Of a stretch of 42,306 bases of DNA, positions 24,101-32,225 are shown piece by piece. The first letter of the stretch is position 1. Each line of letters opens with the position of its first letter. The notes beneath the pieces are model-generated. The model ran no database searches. It was not told the DNA's origin and was given only the letters and a program-made list of their open reading frames with translations. This DNA is from CAZZBK01 sp964652155 (GTDB lineage: Bacteria > Planctomycetota > Planctomycetia > Pirellulales > PNKZ01), in contig CAZZBK010000033.1 of NCBI GenBank assembly GCA_964652155.1, forward strand, positions 1 through 42,306, given 5' to 3'. Both the position numbers and the translations under genes were made by a program.

Positions 24101-27100
24101 AGCGGAGTGTCTTCGTTGAAGAACTGAGTGCCGGGAAGCGTCTGGATCGGCAGTTCATTGGCGGGCAACACGCTGATGCCAAGCGGTACCACGGTGGTCA
24201 ATGCGCCGTTCGGGCCGATATTTCCCAAGTCGTTCAACGTCATGGTACCCAACGTGGTGCCGGTAAACGTCAACGTTGGGGGAACATACTGGAGCGAATT
24301 GAGCGCGGAGTTGAGAATCGGCAGGCTGCCTGAAATGGTTAAGGTCGGCGTGCCAACCCCCGTGGCACTCGCCAGTCCGGTGGTGTCGATTTGCCAGGAG
24401 CCGGTGCCGATCGAGAGGGTGATTTGTTCGGTTCCGCCGCCGCCGTCGACATCCGAGATTTGAAAAGCGTTGCCGACGAATGGAAATGCATTGCCTTGCA
24501 ACGTGGTTTGCAGGGCCGGAGCGGTCCCTTGCGGCGCGTCGTTGAACGGGGTAATTACCACCTGGGCGGTCGTGGCGACGCCCAGCCCGGTGCCGATGTT
24601 ATCGACCGAGCCTTGAATATCGAAGCTGGCCGTGCCGTTGAAATCTTGACTGCCAAGAAACACCAAGCCGGCGTTGCCCTGAGCGACCGAGATGTACTGG
24701 TTATTGAAAATCTGCCCGCCGCCACTCACAAAGACGCTGCCGTTGGTGATGTTCGAGATCCGGAAGAAACCGATTTCAGGACCGTCGACCGCATTGAGCG
24801 TGACGACCAATCCGGTGCTGCTGGCGATATCCTCGACCGTCGTGGTGTTGGTCACGCTTGGGCGATCCGCGACGGGCAGCACGTCGATCGTCGCCGTGAC
24901 GATGCCGCTGGGCGAAACGGCCGGGTTCGCGGTCGAGTTAACGACCTGAACGGAAACCGAGCCGCGAGCAACGCCAAAGCTGTTCGCCGGAGTCGGCGTG
25001 AAACGGAAGCCTTGGCTGGCAACCGCGTAGGACACGGTCGAGTTGACGAGCACGGCCGTGGTTCCGTTGTTCAAAAACAAATTGCCCCCCGTGATCGCCG
25101 TGATGCGCACCGTGTCGACCAACGTGCTGTCAACGCCGTTGCGAATTACGACCAGCCCGCTCGTCGACTGCGTGTCTTCGTTGGTGGTGGCGTTGCTGAT
25201 CGAAGGGGTGTCGGGCACGTCCTGCACGACCAGGTTGGCCGTGTCGGTCGCCGAACTGAAGGCGGTGAAGCCGCCATTGAGCGTGGTGCTGGTGAAGGTG
25301 CCGTTGGCCCCGCGATATTGATCCCAGGCGCGGAAGGTGATCGCGTTGGAAATCGTGCCGCTGAAATTTGCCGTGGGGACAAAGCGCAACCGGTTGAGCG
25401 AGTTCGATGCCAACTGCAGCGCGTTCGTGGCGTTGAGGGTCGCCGCGTTGATGTTGTTCCAAGAGGAGCCGCCGTCGGTCGTGTACTGCCAAGTGCCGCT
25501 CGCGGCGTTGACCCCCGTGAGCGCAATGCCTTGCACGGCTCCGACGTCGGGATCCGTGATATAGTTCGCGCCGGCACTGGCGATCAGCGTGTTGATCGCC
25601 GTGCCCGTCGCGTTGAAATTGTCTTCATTTTGTGCGGTCAGCGTCGGTGTCAGGGCCGGGTTTAAAATTGGCGCGGTGTTGGGACCGACAATCAATGTCT
25701 TGTACAGTTCGCGTCCGTTCGCTCCCGTTGCCGCGAAGTACAAATAGCCGTTGAGCTGCGCCATGTAGGCGGGGTCGGAGCTGCCGGTGCCCGGGTTAAT
25801 GTCGGTATCGATCACCGTCCCGACACTGGTGCCATTGGTGCGGAACAGTTCTTGGCCATTGGTACCGTTATTGGCCGAGAAATACAGGGTTCCCTGGGCA
25901 TTAAACAGGTCGTGGGGATTGTCGTCAGCCCCCGCTCCGCTGAGATTGCGGACGACCGTCGCCAGATTCGAGCCTTGGCTCAACTGGTAGAGCTTGCGAC
26001 GCTGCGCACCCGTGCCGACGTTACCGTTCTGATCGGCAGAAAAGTAAAGAATGCCGTTGGCCTCGATGAATTCGTTCGGGTTCGAGGAGCCACCGTAGGC
26101 CGTGTAGCCACCATAGCCGTAGTACCCGTAGTAATAGTAAGTGGTAAAGGTGTTCGGAGTGGCAATGTCGAAAAACGTGCCACCGTCGAATACCAGCGAG
26201 GTGCCAACTCCAGTGCCGTCGCTCACCCACGGTTCGCGCTGCGCGATGGGATCAATCGCCGAGAACACAGCATTGCCGTTGAAATTATAAAATCGTTCGG
26301 GATCGGAGCTGCCGCCGTTATTAGCAACGCTGGTATTGAGGTCGGCAAGTAACCGCGTCCCCGCGCAGGTGCCATCGCTGATCCACAGTTCGTTGAACGC
26401 CGGTCCACCATCGGAAGCCGCGAAAAAGAGCCGATTGCCAACCTGCTTCATGCCCGACGGACTGGAACTGCCACCGGCCACGATATCGCGCACGATCACG
26501 GTGCCCACTTGCGAGCCGTTGGACTTCCAGAGCTCGCGACCCCGAATGCCATCGTCGGCCGCGAAATACAACGTGCCGTTGAAATTCGCCAGATCCGACG
26601 GACTACTCGACGCGCCCCCCGAGGCCACGTCCAGCACCTGCGGTTGTGAACCCGCCGAGGGAATCACGAACAGCTCGCGTCCGTTGGCCGGCGTGACGGC
26701 CGAAAAATACAGCGCGCTGCCGACCTGCGTGAGGTGTTGTGGGTCCGATGAGCCGGCCGTGTTGATCGCGATCTTCGTCGGCGTGCCGCCACCGGTCGAG
26801 AACAACTGCAAGCCCGTGCCATCGCTGGCGACGAAGTACAGCAACCCCTGGGCACTCGTCAGATAATGCGGATTCGAGCCCCCGGTGCTGTTCAAGTCCC
26901 CTACGAGCGTGGCCGCGCCACCACTCGAGCGCCACAACTCACGATTCGTGTTCCCCGTTGCATCAGAAGCCGAAAAATAAATCGTGCTTCCCACAGCCGT
27001 CAGGTCGCGCGGGTTCGAGTCTCCGCTCCCAACCACAATATCTGAGACAAGCGTTGCCGCCAGCATGTGCCGTACTTCCAAAGGCTCGAACCGCAACGGT

Positions 27101-27156
27101 CGAGCGAATTTGGGCAGACGACGATTCAAGCGGCCCTGGTCGCGGCGATGCTTCAT
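21142..27156 (-). CDS. Giant LEPR-XLL protein with ELWxxDGT and cadherin-like repeats
   Basis: This is a 2004-residue predicted surface or secreted protein. The N-terminus is basic and contains FEPLEVRHMLAA (23-34), the LEPR-XLL sorting motif known from large planctomycete proteins. Residues about 36-488 hold some eight ELWxxDGT-type repeats (for example RELWKSNGSQVGTVIVRDI, NELWISDGTCAGTRLLADL), probably a beta-propeller. One repeat carries a Tyr/Gly tract, TTYYYYGYYGYGGYTAYGG (about 338-356). Residues about 492-1520 hold an array of cadherin-like/CSPG-type beta domains with phrases such as PVNDAP, NDLGN and FxGTxxL. A short RTX-like segment (TGTNNDDVL, LAGNDQLNV) leads to seven C-terminal repeats (1638-1982). 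There is no PEP-CTERM or dockerin. It may be a matrix or adhesion protein. It is transcribed towards the TauE gene. Confidence 0.9.
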   Translation of the reverse strand: MKHRRDQGRLNRRLPKFARPLRFEPLEVRHMLAATLVSDIVVGSGDSNPRDLTAVGSTIYFSASDATGNTNRELWRSSGGAATLVGDLNSTGGSNPHYLTSAQGLLYFVASDGTGLQLFSTGGGTPTKIAINTAGSSDPQHLTQVGSALYFSAVTPANGRELFVIPSAGSQPQVLDVASGGASSSPSDLANFNGTLYFAADDGIRGRELWKSNGSQVGTVIVRDIVAGGSSSPSGMKQVGNRLFFAASDGGPAFNELWISDGTCAGTRLLADLNTSVANNGGSSDPERFYNFNGNAVFSAIDPIAQREPWVSDGTGVGTSLVFDGGTFFDIATPNTFTTYYYYGYYGYGGYTAYGGSSNPNEFIEANGILYFSADQNGNVGTGAQRRKLYQLSQGSNLATVVRNLSGAGADDNPHDLFNAQGTLYFSANNGTNGQELFRTNGTSVGTVIDTDINPGTGSSDPAYMAQLNGYLYFAATGANGRELYKTLIVGPNTAPILNPALTPTLTAQNEDNFNATGTAINTLIASAGANYITDPDVGAVQGIALTGVNAASGTWQYTTDGGSSWNNINAATLNATNALQLASNSLNRLRFVPTANFSGTISNAITFRAWDQYRGANGTFTSTTLNGGFTAFSSATDTANLVVQDVPDTPSISNATTNEDTQSTSGLVVIRNGVDSTLVDTVRITAITGGNLFLNNGTTAVLVNSTVSYAVASQGFRFTPTPANSFGVARGSVSVQVVNSTANPAVSPSGIVTATIDVLPVADRPSVTNTTTVEDIASSTGLVVTLNAVDGPEIGFFRISNITNGSVFVSGGGQIFNNQYISVAQGNAGLVFLGSQDFNGTASFDIQGSVDNIGTGLGVATTAQVVITPFNDAPQGTAPALQTTLQGNAFPFVGNAFQISDVDGGGGTEQITLSIGTGSWQIDTTGLASATGVGTPTLTISGSLPILNSALNSLQYVPPTLTFTGTTLGTMTLNDLGNIGPNGALTTVVPLGISVLPANELPIQTLPGTQFFNEDTPLTFGGVGPVISITDADAGTASIRTDLLATHGTLSIGTLGAATIGSATPTFIRLLGSQTAITNALASLVFTPDPDYYGTASLSVTTDDLGNSGFPLYGPTGVSTGLVPLTIAPVNDAPSASVPATITTNQTVPFGFTTPSTFLSVSDIDSVGNAEQVVVRVTNGTLQLAQPVVGNGTNTLTLNYPIATINSYLQTLVYTPNITFSGTENLVTTINDLGNFGSGGSISRSFSSLINVVNINHPPTITPPATQIFNEGTVLTLSSVNGNRIDIFDIDPSSTGATAVMTVSATNGILNIPDPSLPAALNNRSSITLTNSIVNFQTFLNGMTYTPNKYFSGAASISIAVNDMDTLGIGGPKSTTANVVLSVSPVNDAPIVTTPVRMDTGVNVPVTFSTALNSRISVTDPDLGTGLMVVNLTATGGTLQLGSTIGLQGLTGNGSSSLAFSANSTLMNNALEGLVFSPTLTPVGQTAATATILLSANDQGQSGSGGAKTSLSNITVYVRPTISFDPSNPRTVYVTGTNNDDVLSAQFSSPTAYVIYANGTVYSDVTSVHNQIQFLGLAGNDQLNVIASSLADSAQLPPKTLALTSSNFSQTSGVGYAVYSSSTETVNLYGSTSGGVPNDTVLFYDTAGDDLFTAQPTTALMNGTGYMSQVSNFRNVYGFASTGDDRAIFVNSPGNDTFTAAQTFAIMSGTNYFNQSIGFKQNYAFGGGGFDTAQLLDSPGNDSFFGLPTYSIFSNGAFFNQATFFNQVYAYSNTGAVDSGGSDNATLYDSSGNDTFNAFPTYSTMQSNGAYLNYVVNFANVGAFSTIGTDVANLFDSYYTDVYIASPTNANMFRNNGAGPFNSATGVGSYNNQAINFKRTNAYSSKGNDSAYLFDSAGVDSFTGQDGAGTLSGANFANAAYGFLLTQAFSSNGGIDTAVFSDSSANDRLTAAGSSVLFNYSFYTSQIAGFKRVTANSSSGGHDVKQVQAIDYTLTTNGVWYSS
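21211..22245 (-). repeat. Seven coding repeats of 46-59 residues in the giant protein
   Basis: Residues 1638-1982 consist of seven units starting at 1638, 1685, 1731, 1783, 1830, 1889 and 1936. The consensus is roughly D-x-A-x-L-x-DS-x-GND-x-F-x-A-x-PT, then an aromatic/Asn-rich middle (Y-x-NQ), then F-x-x-V-x-A-x-S-x-x-G. Lengths are 47, 46, 52, 47, 59, 47 and 47. The GNDxF element recalls RTX nonapeptides but occurs once per unit. I do not recognise a named family. Confidence 0.85.
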
Positions 27157-27286
27157 GACCCAACCTCAGATTGGCCAACAACCTACAGCAAATAATTGAG
27201 CGTCAAACGATACACGAACGCGCGCTCTACGAAGCGCCAAACCGATCGACGGCGCAGATAGTTTCATCTTAGGCATGGCATGCAAA

Positions 27287-27320
27287 GGCCGCAACATTTT
27301 TAACCAACGAATGTTGCGCG
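27287..27320 (-). terminator. Hairpin downstream of the SpoU-type methyltransferase
   Basis: GCAACATT (27291-27298) pairs with AATGTTGC (27310-27317), and flanking GGCC/GGCC can extend the stem with a two-base bulge. On the minus strand it is followed by TTTGCATG, a weak T-run, so it may be a terminator for the gene at 27456 or simply a palindrome. Confidence 0.4.
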
Positions 27321-27352
27321 GCCTGCGGGCAGCACGAAAGTTGCTGCACATA

Positions 27353-27394
27353 CCCTTCTCACCAGGAGAGCGTGGCCGAAGGCCGGATGAGGGG
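27353..27394. repeat. Bipartite palindromic repeat, single left half
   Basis: CCCTTCTCACCAGGAGAGCG and GTGGCCGAAGGCCGGATGAG match the left halves at 11457 and 31492. No right half is visible in the remaining 60 bases before the methyltransferase stop codon. Confidence 0.65.
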
Positions 27395-27455
27395 CCTTGG
27401 AAGCTCACAGACGGTCCACGGCAATATACCCCCCCATAGGGCTTGTATTACAGCA

Positions 27456-28274
27456 TCACCCTGTTGGATGACCATCCTTCGCCGAGAAATGGTACAGAAA
27501 CACCCCAGCCGCGACGGCAACATTCAACGAGTCGACCCCGCGACGCATGTCGAGCCGAACCCGTCGGTCGGCCCAGCTCAGCCAACGCTCCCCCAAACCA
27601 TGCCCCTCGCTGCCGAACATCAGCGCCACTCGGGCCCCCCGCCTGGCCTGCTCCAACGGCTCGGCGTCGGCGTCCAAGACCGCCGCGAGGCGCTCGACCC
27701 CCCAGAGTTCATGCAACGCCCGCAGGTCCTCGGCCAACGAGGTCGACGAGCGGATCGGCAACGAGAAGGCGGTCCCCATCGAAACCCGCAAGGCGCGACG
27801 CGACCACGGATCGGCCGACTCGCTGCCAACCAGCAAGCCGTCGGCCCCCAACGCCGCGCCGTTGCGAATGATCGCCCCCAGGTTCTCCGAGTCCTGCACG
27901 TTGGGACACACGACCAACGTTCTACGCGGTTGCTCCGGTACCACGAGTTGCTCGAGCGGCAATGGCGATGGTCGCTTGCCACAACCCAATACGCCGCGAT
28001 GAAACTCGAACCCGACCAACTCGCCGATCCGGTCGTCGTCCAAGACCAGCACATCCATGTCGTCGCGAAACAGCGGTTCGAACTGCGACAGCCACGAGCG
28101 ACCGATCACGATCGACACCACCTCGTAGTCGCTGCGCAGCAATCGCTCGACGACCTTATCCCCTTCGGCAATGAATTGCCCCGACCAGCGTGTCAGGTTC
28201 GAATGTTTCAGTGCCCGATACGGCACCAGCCGAGGATCATCTGTGTTGGGATCGATAAAGTCGACGCGTGCCAC
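27456..28274 (-). CDS. SpoU/TrmH-family RNA 2'-O-ribose methyltransferase
   Basis: This is a SAM-dependent enzyme with a trefoil-knot (SPOUT) fold that methylates a ribose 2'-OH in tRNA or rRNA. The 272 residues comprise an N-terminal substrate-binding domain (ALKHSNLTRWSGQFIAEGDK, about 19-38) and the SpoU domain with its three motifs: QDSENLGAIIRNGAALGADG, ALMFGSEGHGL, and DSLNVAVAAGVFLYHF near the C-terminus. I place the start at GTG 28274, with GAGG eight bases upstream. The in-frame ATG at 28310 lies in the loop of the groL terminator and would encode unconserved residues. It is transcribed downstream of groL, separated by that terminator. The target nucleotide cannot be deduced. Confidence 0.9.
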   Translation of the reverse strand: MARVDFIDPNTDDPRLVPYRALKHSNLTRWSGQFIAEGDKVVERLLRSDYEVVSIVIGRSWLSQFEPLFRDDMDVLVLDDDRIGELVGFEFHRGVLGCGKRPSPLPLEQLVVPEQPRRTLVVCPNVQDSENLGAIIRNGAALGADGLLVGSESADPWSRRALRVSMGTAFSLPIRSSTSLAEDLRALHELWGVERLAAVLDADAEPLEQARRGARVALMFGSEGHGLGERWLSWADRRVRLDMRRGVDSLNVAVAAGVFLYHFSAKDGHPTG

Positions 28275-28290
28275 AGCAGGTCCCTCGACG

Positions 28291-28327
28291 AAAAAACCCG
28301 TCGGCCTCATTGCGAGACCGACGGGTT
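28291..28327 (-). terminator. Intrinsic terminator after groL
   Basis: AACCCGTCGG (28295-28304) pairs perfectly with CCGACGGGTT (28318-28327) over a 13-base loop. On the minus strand the stem is followed by a run of T (complement of 28291-28296). It lies 45 bases after the groL stop. Confidence 0.88.
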
Positions 28328-28372
28328 CTTGTTTTATCCACTGAGAACCGAAAACCGAGAACTCAGCACGCT

Positions 28373-29989
<1,617 letters not shown>

Positions 29990-30058
29990 AGTCGAACAAT
30001 CTCCTCAGAGTGAAATAGCTTGTGGGGTGTATTCGTCGAGCGGCGATGAAGCCGCGAG

Positions 30059-30388
30059 TTACTCGATGACCGCGAGGACGTCCTCTTCGCGCATCAGCAG
30101 CAACTCTTGGTCGCCGATCTTGAATTGGTCGCCGGCGTACGAGCTGAACAGCACGCGATCGCCCACCTTGACCTGCGGTTTCGAACGCTGGCCATTATCG
30201 AGCATGCGGCCTTCGCCAACGCTGATGATGGTGCCGCGGGCCGGCTTGTCCTGAGCCGAGTCGGGCAGCACAATTCCGCCAGCCGTCTTCGACTCGGCTG
30301 CTTCACGCTCGACCACGATCCGGTCACCCAGCGGCTGGAGCTTGAGTTGCGTGGCCTTCGACTTCTTCTCTTTCACAGCGGTGGACAT
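30059..30388 (-). CDS. groS: 10 kDa co-chaperonin GroES
   Basis: GroES caps the GroEL ring. From ATG 30388 the product is 109 residues: a basic extension MSTAVKEKKSKATQ ahead of the usual start LKLQPLGDRIVVERE, then the mobile loop (ESKTAGGIVLPDSAQDKPAR), VKVGDRVLFSSYAGDQFKIG and MREEDVLAVIE. Ordinary GroES is about 95 residues, so the extra 14 are the only oddity. GGAG lies 11 bases upstream of ATG 30388. A longer frame to 30451 lacks family character. It forms an operon with groL. No CIRCE inverted repeat was seen upstream. Confidence 0.95.
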   Translation of the reverse strand: MSTAVKEKKSKATQLKLQPLGDRIVVEREAAESKTAGGIVLPDSAQDKPARGTIISVGEGRMLDNGQRSKPQVKVGDRVLFSSYAGDQFKIGDQELLLMREEDVLAVIE

Positions 30389-30511
30389 AATCAGGGCGGC
30401 TCCGAAAGGGGTGATATTTTGGCTGGGGCTCGACAGCACAGGGGCCATCAACCCTCACCGGGTCGATGCTGCCAAGCTGGCGTGTCGAGAGTATCTCGGC
30501 CCCCCTAGTAC

Positions 30512-30526
30512 GCACAGGGCGTGCCA
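30512..30526 (-). promoter_or_regulatory. Candidate sigma-54 promoter upstream of groS-groL
   Basis: On the minus strand TGGCACGCCCTGTGC matches TGGCACG-N4-TTGC at all but one conserved position. GG and GC are exactly ten bases apart. Predicted start is near 30500, about 110 bases before the groS ATG. The rest of the 287-base region 30389-30675 contains no gene. Confidence 0.4.
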
Positions 30527-30675
30527 AAACGGAAAATCGAACTTTAATTGCCTTGCAGCAAATAACTTGCGCGTATTCAACGAGTCCTGATGCCCCAGGT
30601 CCCGATCCGGCATCCTTAACCTCGGGCTGCCAGTATGGCAGACCATCGTTCGCTCCATTCGACCCGATCGACTGC

Positions 30676-31455
30676 CTACCGGAAATACGCGACGGCGTTC
30701 TGAAAGACCTTCAGGCCGTCGCCGACGCTGCCGGCCTCGCCGCGCGTCCAGCGGGGGTGCTGCGTGGGGTCGAGGTGCCGCTCGGGATGCGGCATCAGCC
30801 CGCAAACGCGACCGGTCGAGTCACACACGCTGGCGACGTTCCCCACCGCGCCGTTGGGATTCTCGGGATACGCGACCGTCGAGCCAGTGCCGAGAGCCGA
30901 GACGTAGCGGAGCGCCAACTGGCCGTTCGCTTCCAACTGCGTAAAGACTTGCTCGCTCGTGGGGATAAACTTTCCTTCGGCATGCGCGACGGGAAGGTAC
31001 ATCTGCTCGACGCCGGCGAAAAACACACAACGGCTGCTCGATGTGCGCAGATGGACCCAGCGATCTTCATAGCGGCCCGAGTCGTTCCACGTGAGAGTGG
31101 CCGGCGGCAGGCCGGTCGCCGGTTCGTCATCCAAGAGCACGCCCGACTTCATGAGAATCTGAAAGCCATTGCAGATGCCGAGGATCAGTTTGCCGTCGGC
31201 CTTGAATTTTCGCAGCGCGTCGGCGAGGTGGACGCGCATTTGCGTGCCGAGAATGCGTCCCGCCCCGAGGTCATCGCCGTAGCTGAATCCGCCGGGGAGG
31301 CAGAGGATCTGAAACGCGTCGAACAGCTTGGGCGATTCGAGCAGCCGGTTGATGTGGATCCGCGCGGGCTCGCCGCCGGCTAGCTCAAAGGCATGGGCCG
31401 TCTCGATGTCGCAGTTGGTGCCAGGAGCCCGCAGTACGAGTACACGAGGTCGCAT
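30676..31455 (-). CDS. purQ: Phosphoribosylformylglycinamidine synthase, glutaminase subunit PurQ
   Basis: PurQ supplies ammonia from glutamine to PurL in step four of purine synthesis. The 259 residues form a class I glutamine amidotransferase: RPRVLVLRAPGTNCDIETAH at the start, PGGFSYGDDLGAGRI near 54-68, nucleophile Cys95 in LGICNGFQIL, and the rest of the triad as His223 and Glu225 (MPHPERHLD). ATG 31455 gives the usual family start; a GTG 33 bases upstream would extend it into the adjacent repeat. The length exceeds the 220-230 residues of Bacillus PurQ, as in several other phyla. purB lies further upstream on the same strand, so purine genes cluster loosely here; PurL and PurS are not in the window. 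Confidence 0.95.
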   Translation of the reverse strand: MRPRVLVLRAPGTNCDIETAHAFELAGGEPARIHINRLLESPKLFDAFQILCLPGGFSYGDDLGAGRILGTQMRVHLADALRKFKADGKLILGICNGFQILMKSGVLLDDEPATGLPPATLTWNDSGRYEDRWVHLRTSSSRCVFFAGVEQMYLPVAHAEGKFIPTSEQVFTQLEANGQLALRYVSALGTGSTVAYPENPNGAVGNVASVCDSTGRVCGLMPHPERHLDPTQHPRWTRGEAGSVGDGLKVFQNAVAYFR

Positions 31456-31491
31456 ATCGAGCCGATCGGAAAAAGGTTGTAAACACACTCA

Positions 31492-31613
31492 CCCTTCTCC
31501 CACCGGGAGAAGGTGACCGCAGGCCGGATGAGGGGCCGCTGGGCTTGGTAGCGCCGCAACGACCAGCCCTCACCCGTCTCGCTTCGCTCGCCACCCTCTC
31601 CCAGTGGGAGAGG
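31492..31613. repeat. Bipartite palindromic repeat, full copy 2
   Basis: Left half 31492-31535 (CCTTCTCCCACCGGGAGAAG stem followed by GTGACCGCAGGCCGGATGAG) and right half 31567-31613 (CCCTCACCCGTCTCGCTTCG, then CCACCCTCTCCCAGTGGGAG) mirror each other as in the copy at 11457-11614. It lies between the DNA glycosylase and purQ. Confidence 0.75.
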
Positions 31614-31650
31614 AGTTCATTGCTGTATTGTCAAAAAATCGGCCGGATAC

Positions 31651-32220
31651 TCAACCGCCCCGGCGCGGTTTTCTCGCCCCGCGAGAAACAAACGGATTAC
31701 CGACTGCGTAGAAGCGCCAAGGCAAGTCGGTGGCCCGACTTATGCCGATTCGCGGACCACACGCGACGGGCAAGTCATGTTCGCCGGCGCGCAATTTCAG
31801 CCCCTGGCCGAGCGGCCGGCCGTTAAAACTCCCGTCGATCGCGAGGGCCTGGCACAGTCGGCCTGGGCCGGAGGTTAAGAGCCGCCGATCGTCGGTCCCG
31901 CGGCGCTCGTGCATCAGCGGCACTCCCCGAAGCGGTTCGAGGGCCCGAATGAGCACCGCGCCGACCCCGTCGCGCTCGGTCGTGAAGTTCAGACACCAAA
32001 CCATGCCATAGATAAAATACACGTACAGATGGCCGAACGTGTTGTGCATGAGTTGGGCCTGATGTCGGCGCGTGACGCTGTGTGAGGCGGCGTCGTCGGT
32101 GTAGGCCTCGGTCTCGACGATCCGTCCGGCACATCGGCCCACGCTCAACTCGACGCCGATCAGCTCGCGGGCCACGGTCAGCGTATCGCGCGCAAAGAAT
32201 TCGGCGGTCAGCTCGCGCAT
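31651..32220 (-). CDS. mpg: DNA-3-methyladenine glycosylase (AAG/MPG type)
   Basis: This enzyme excises alkylated purines such as 3-methyladenine and hypoxanthine from DNA as the first step of base excision repair. The 189 residues match the AAG (Pur_DNA_glyco) family: FFARDTLTVARELIGVEL, the catalytic-region VETEAYTDDAASHS with the water-activating Glu, HNTFGHLYVYFIYGMVWCLN with the base-flipping Tyr, and TSGPGRLCQALAIDGSFNG. Family members often have MFG where this has HNTFG. It starts five bases after the purB stop on the same strand, so the two are probably co-transcribed, though functionally unlinked. Confidence 0.93.
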   Translation of the reverse strand: MRELTAEFFARDTLTVARELIGVELSVGRCAGRIVETEAYTDDAASHSVTRRHQAQLMHNTFGHLYVYFIYGMVWCLNFTTERDGVGAVLIRALEPLRGVPLMHERRGTDDRRLLTSGPGRLCQALAIDGSFNGRPLGQGLKLRAGEHDLPVACGPRIGISRATDLPWRFYAVGNPFVSRGARKPRRGG

Positions 32221-32225
32221 CGGCG

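Noticed and set aside
21439..25665. Several frames of 240-420 codons antisense to the giant gene
   Set aside because: The giant gene reads through with recognisable repeats and motifs. The opposite frames are Arg/Gly/Val-rich with no domain.
30389..30675. CIRCE (HrcA) operator upstream of groS
   Set aside because: TTAGCACTC-N9-GAGTGCTAA or a recognisable variant was looked for and not found.
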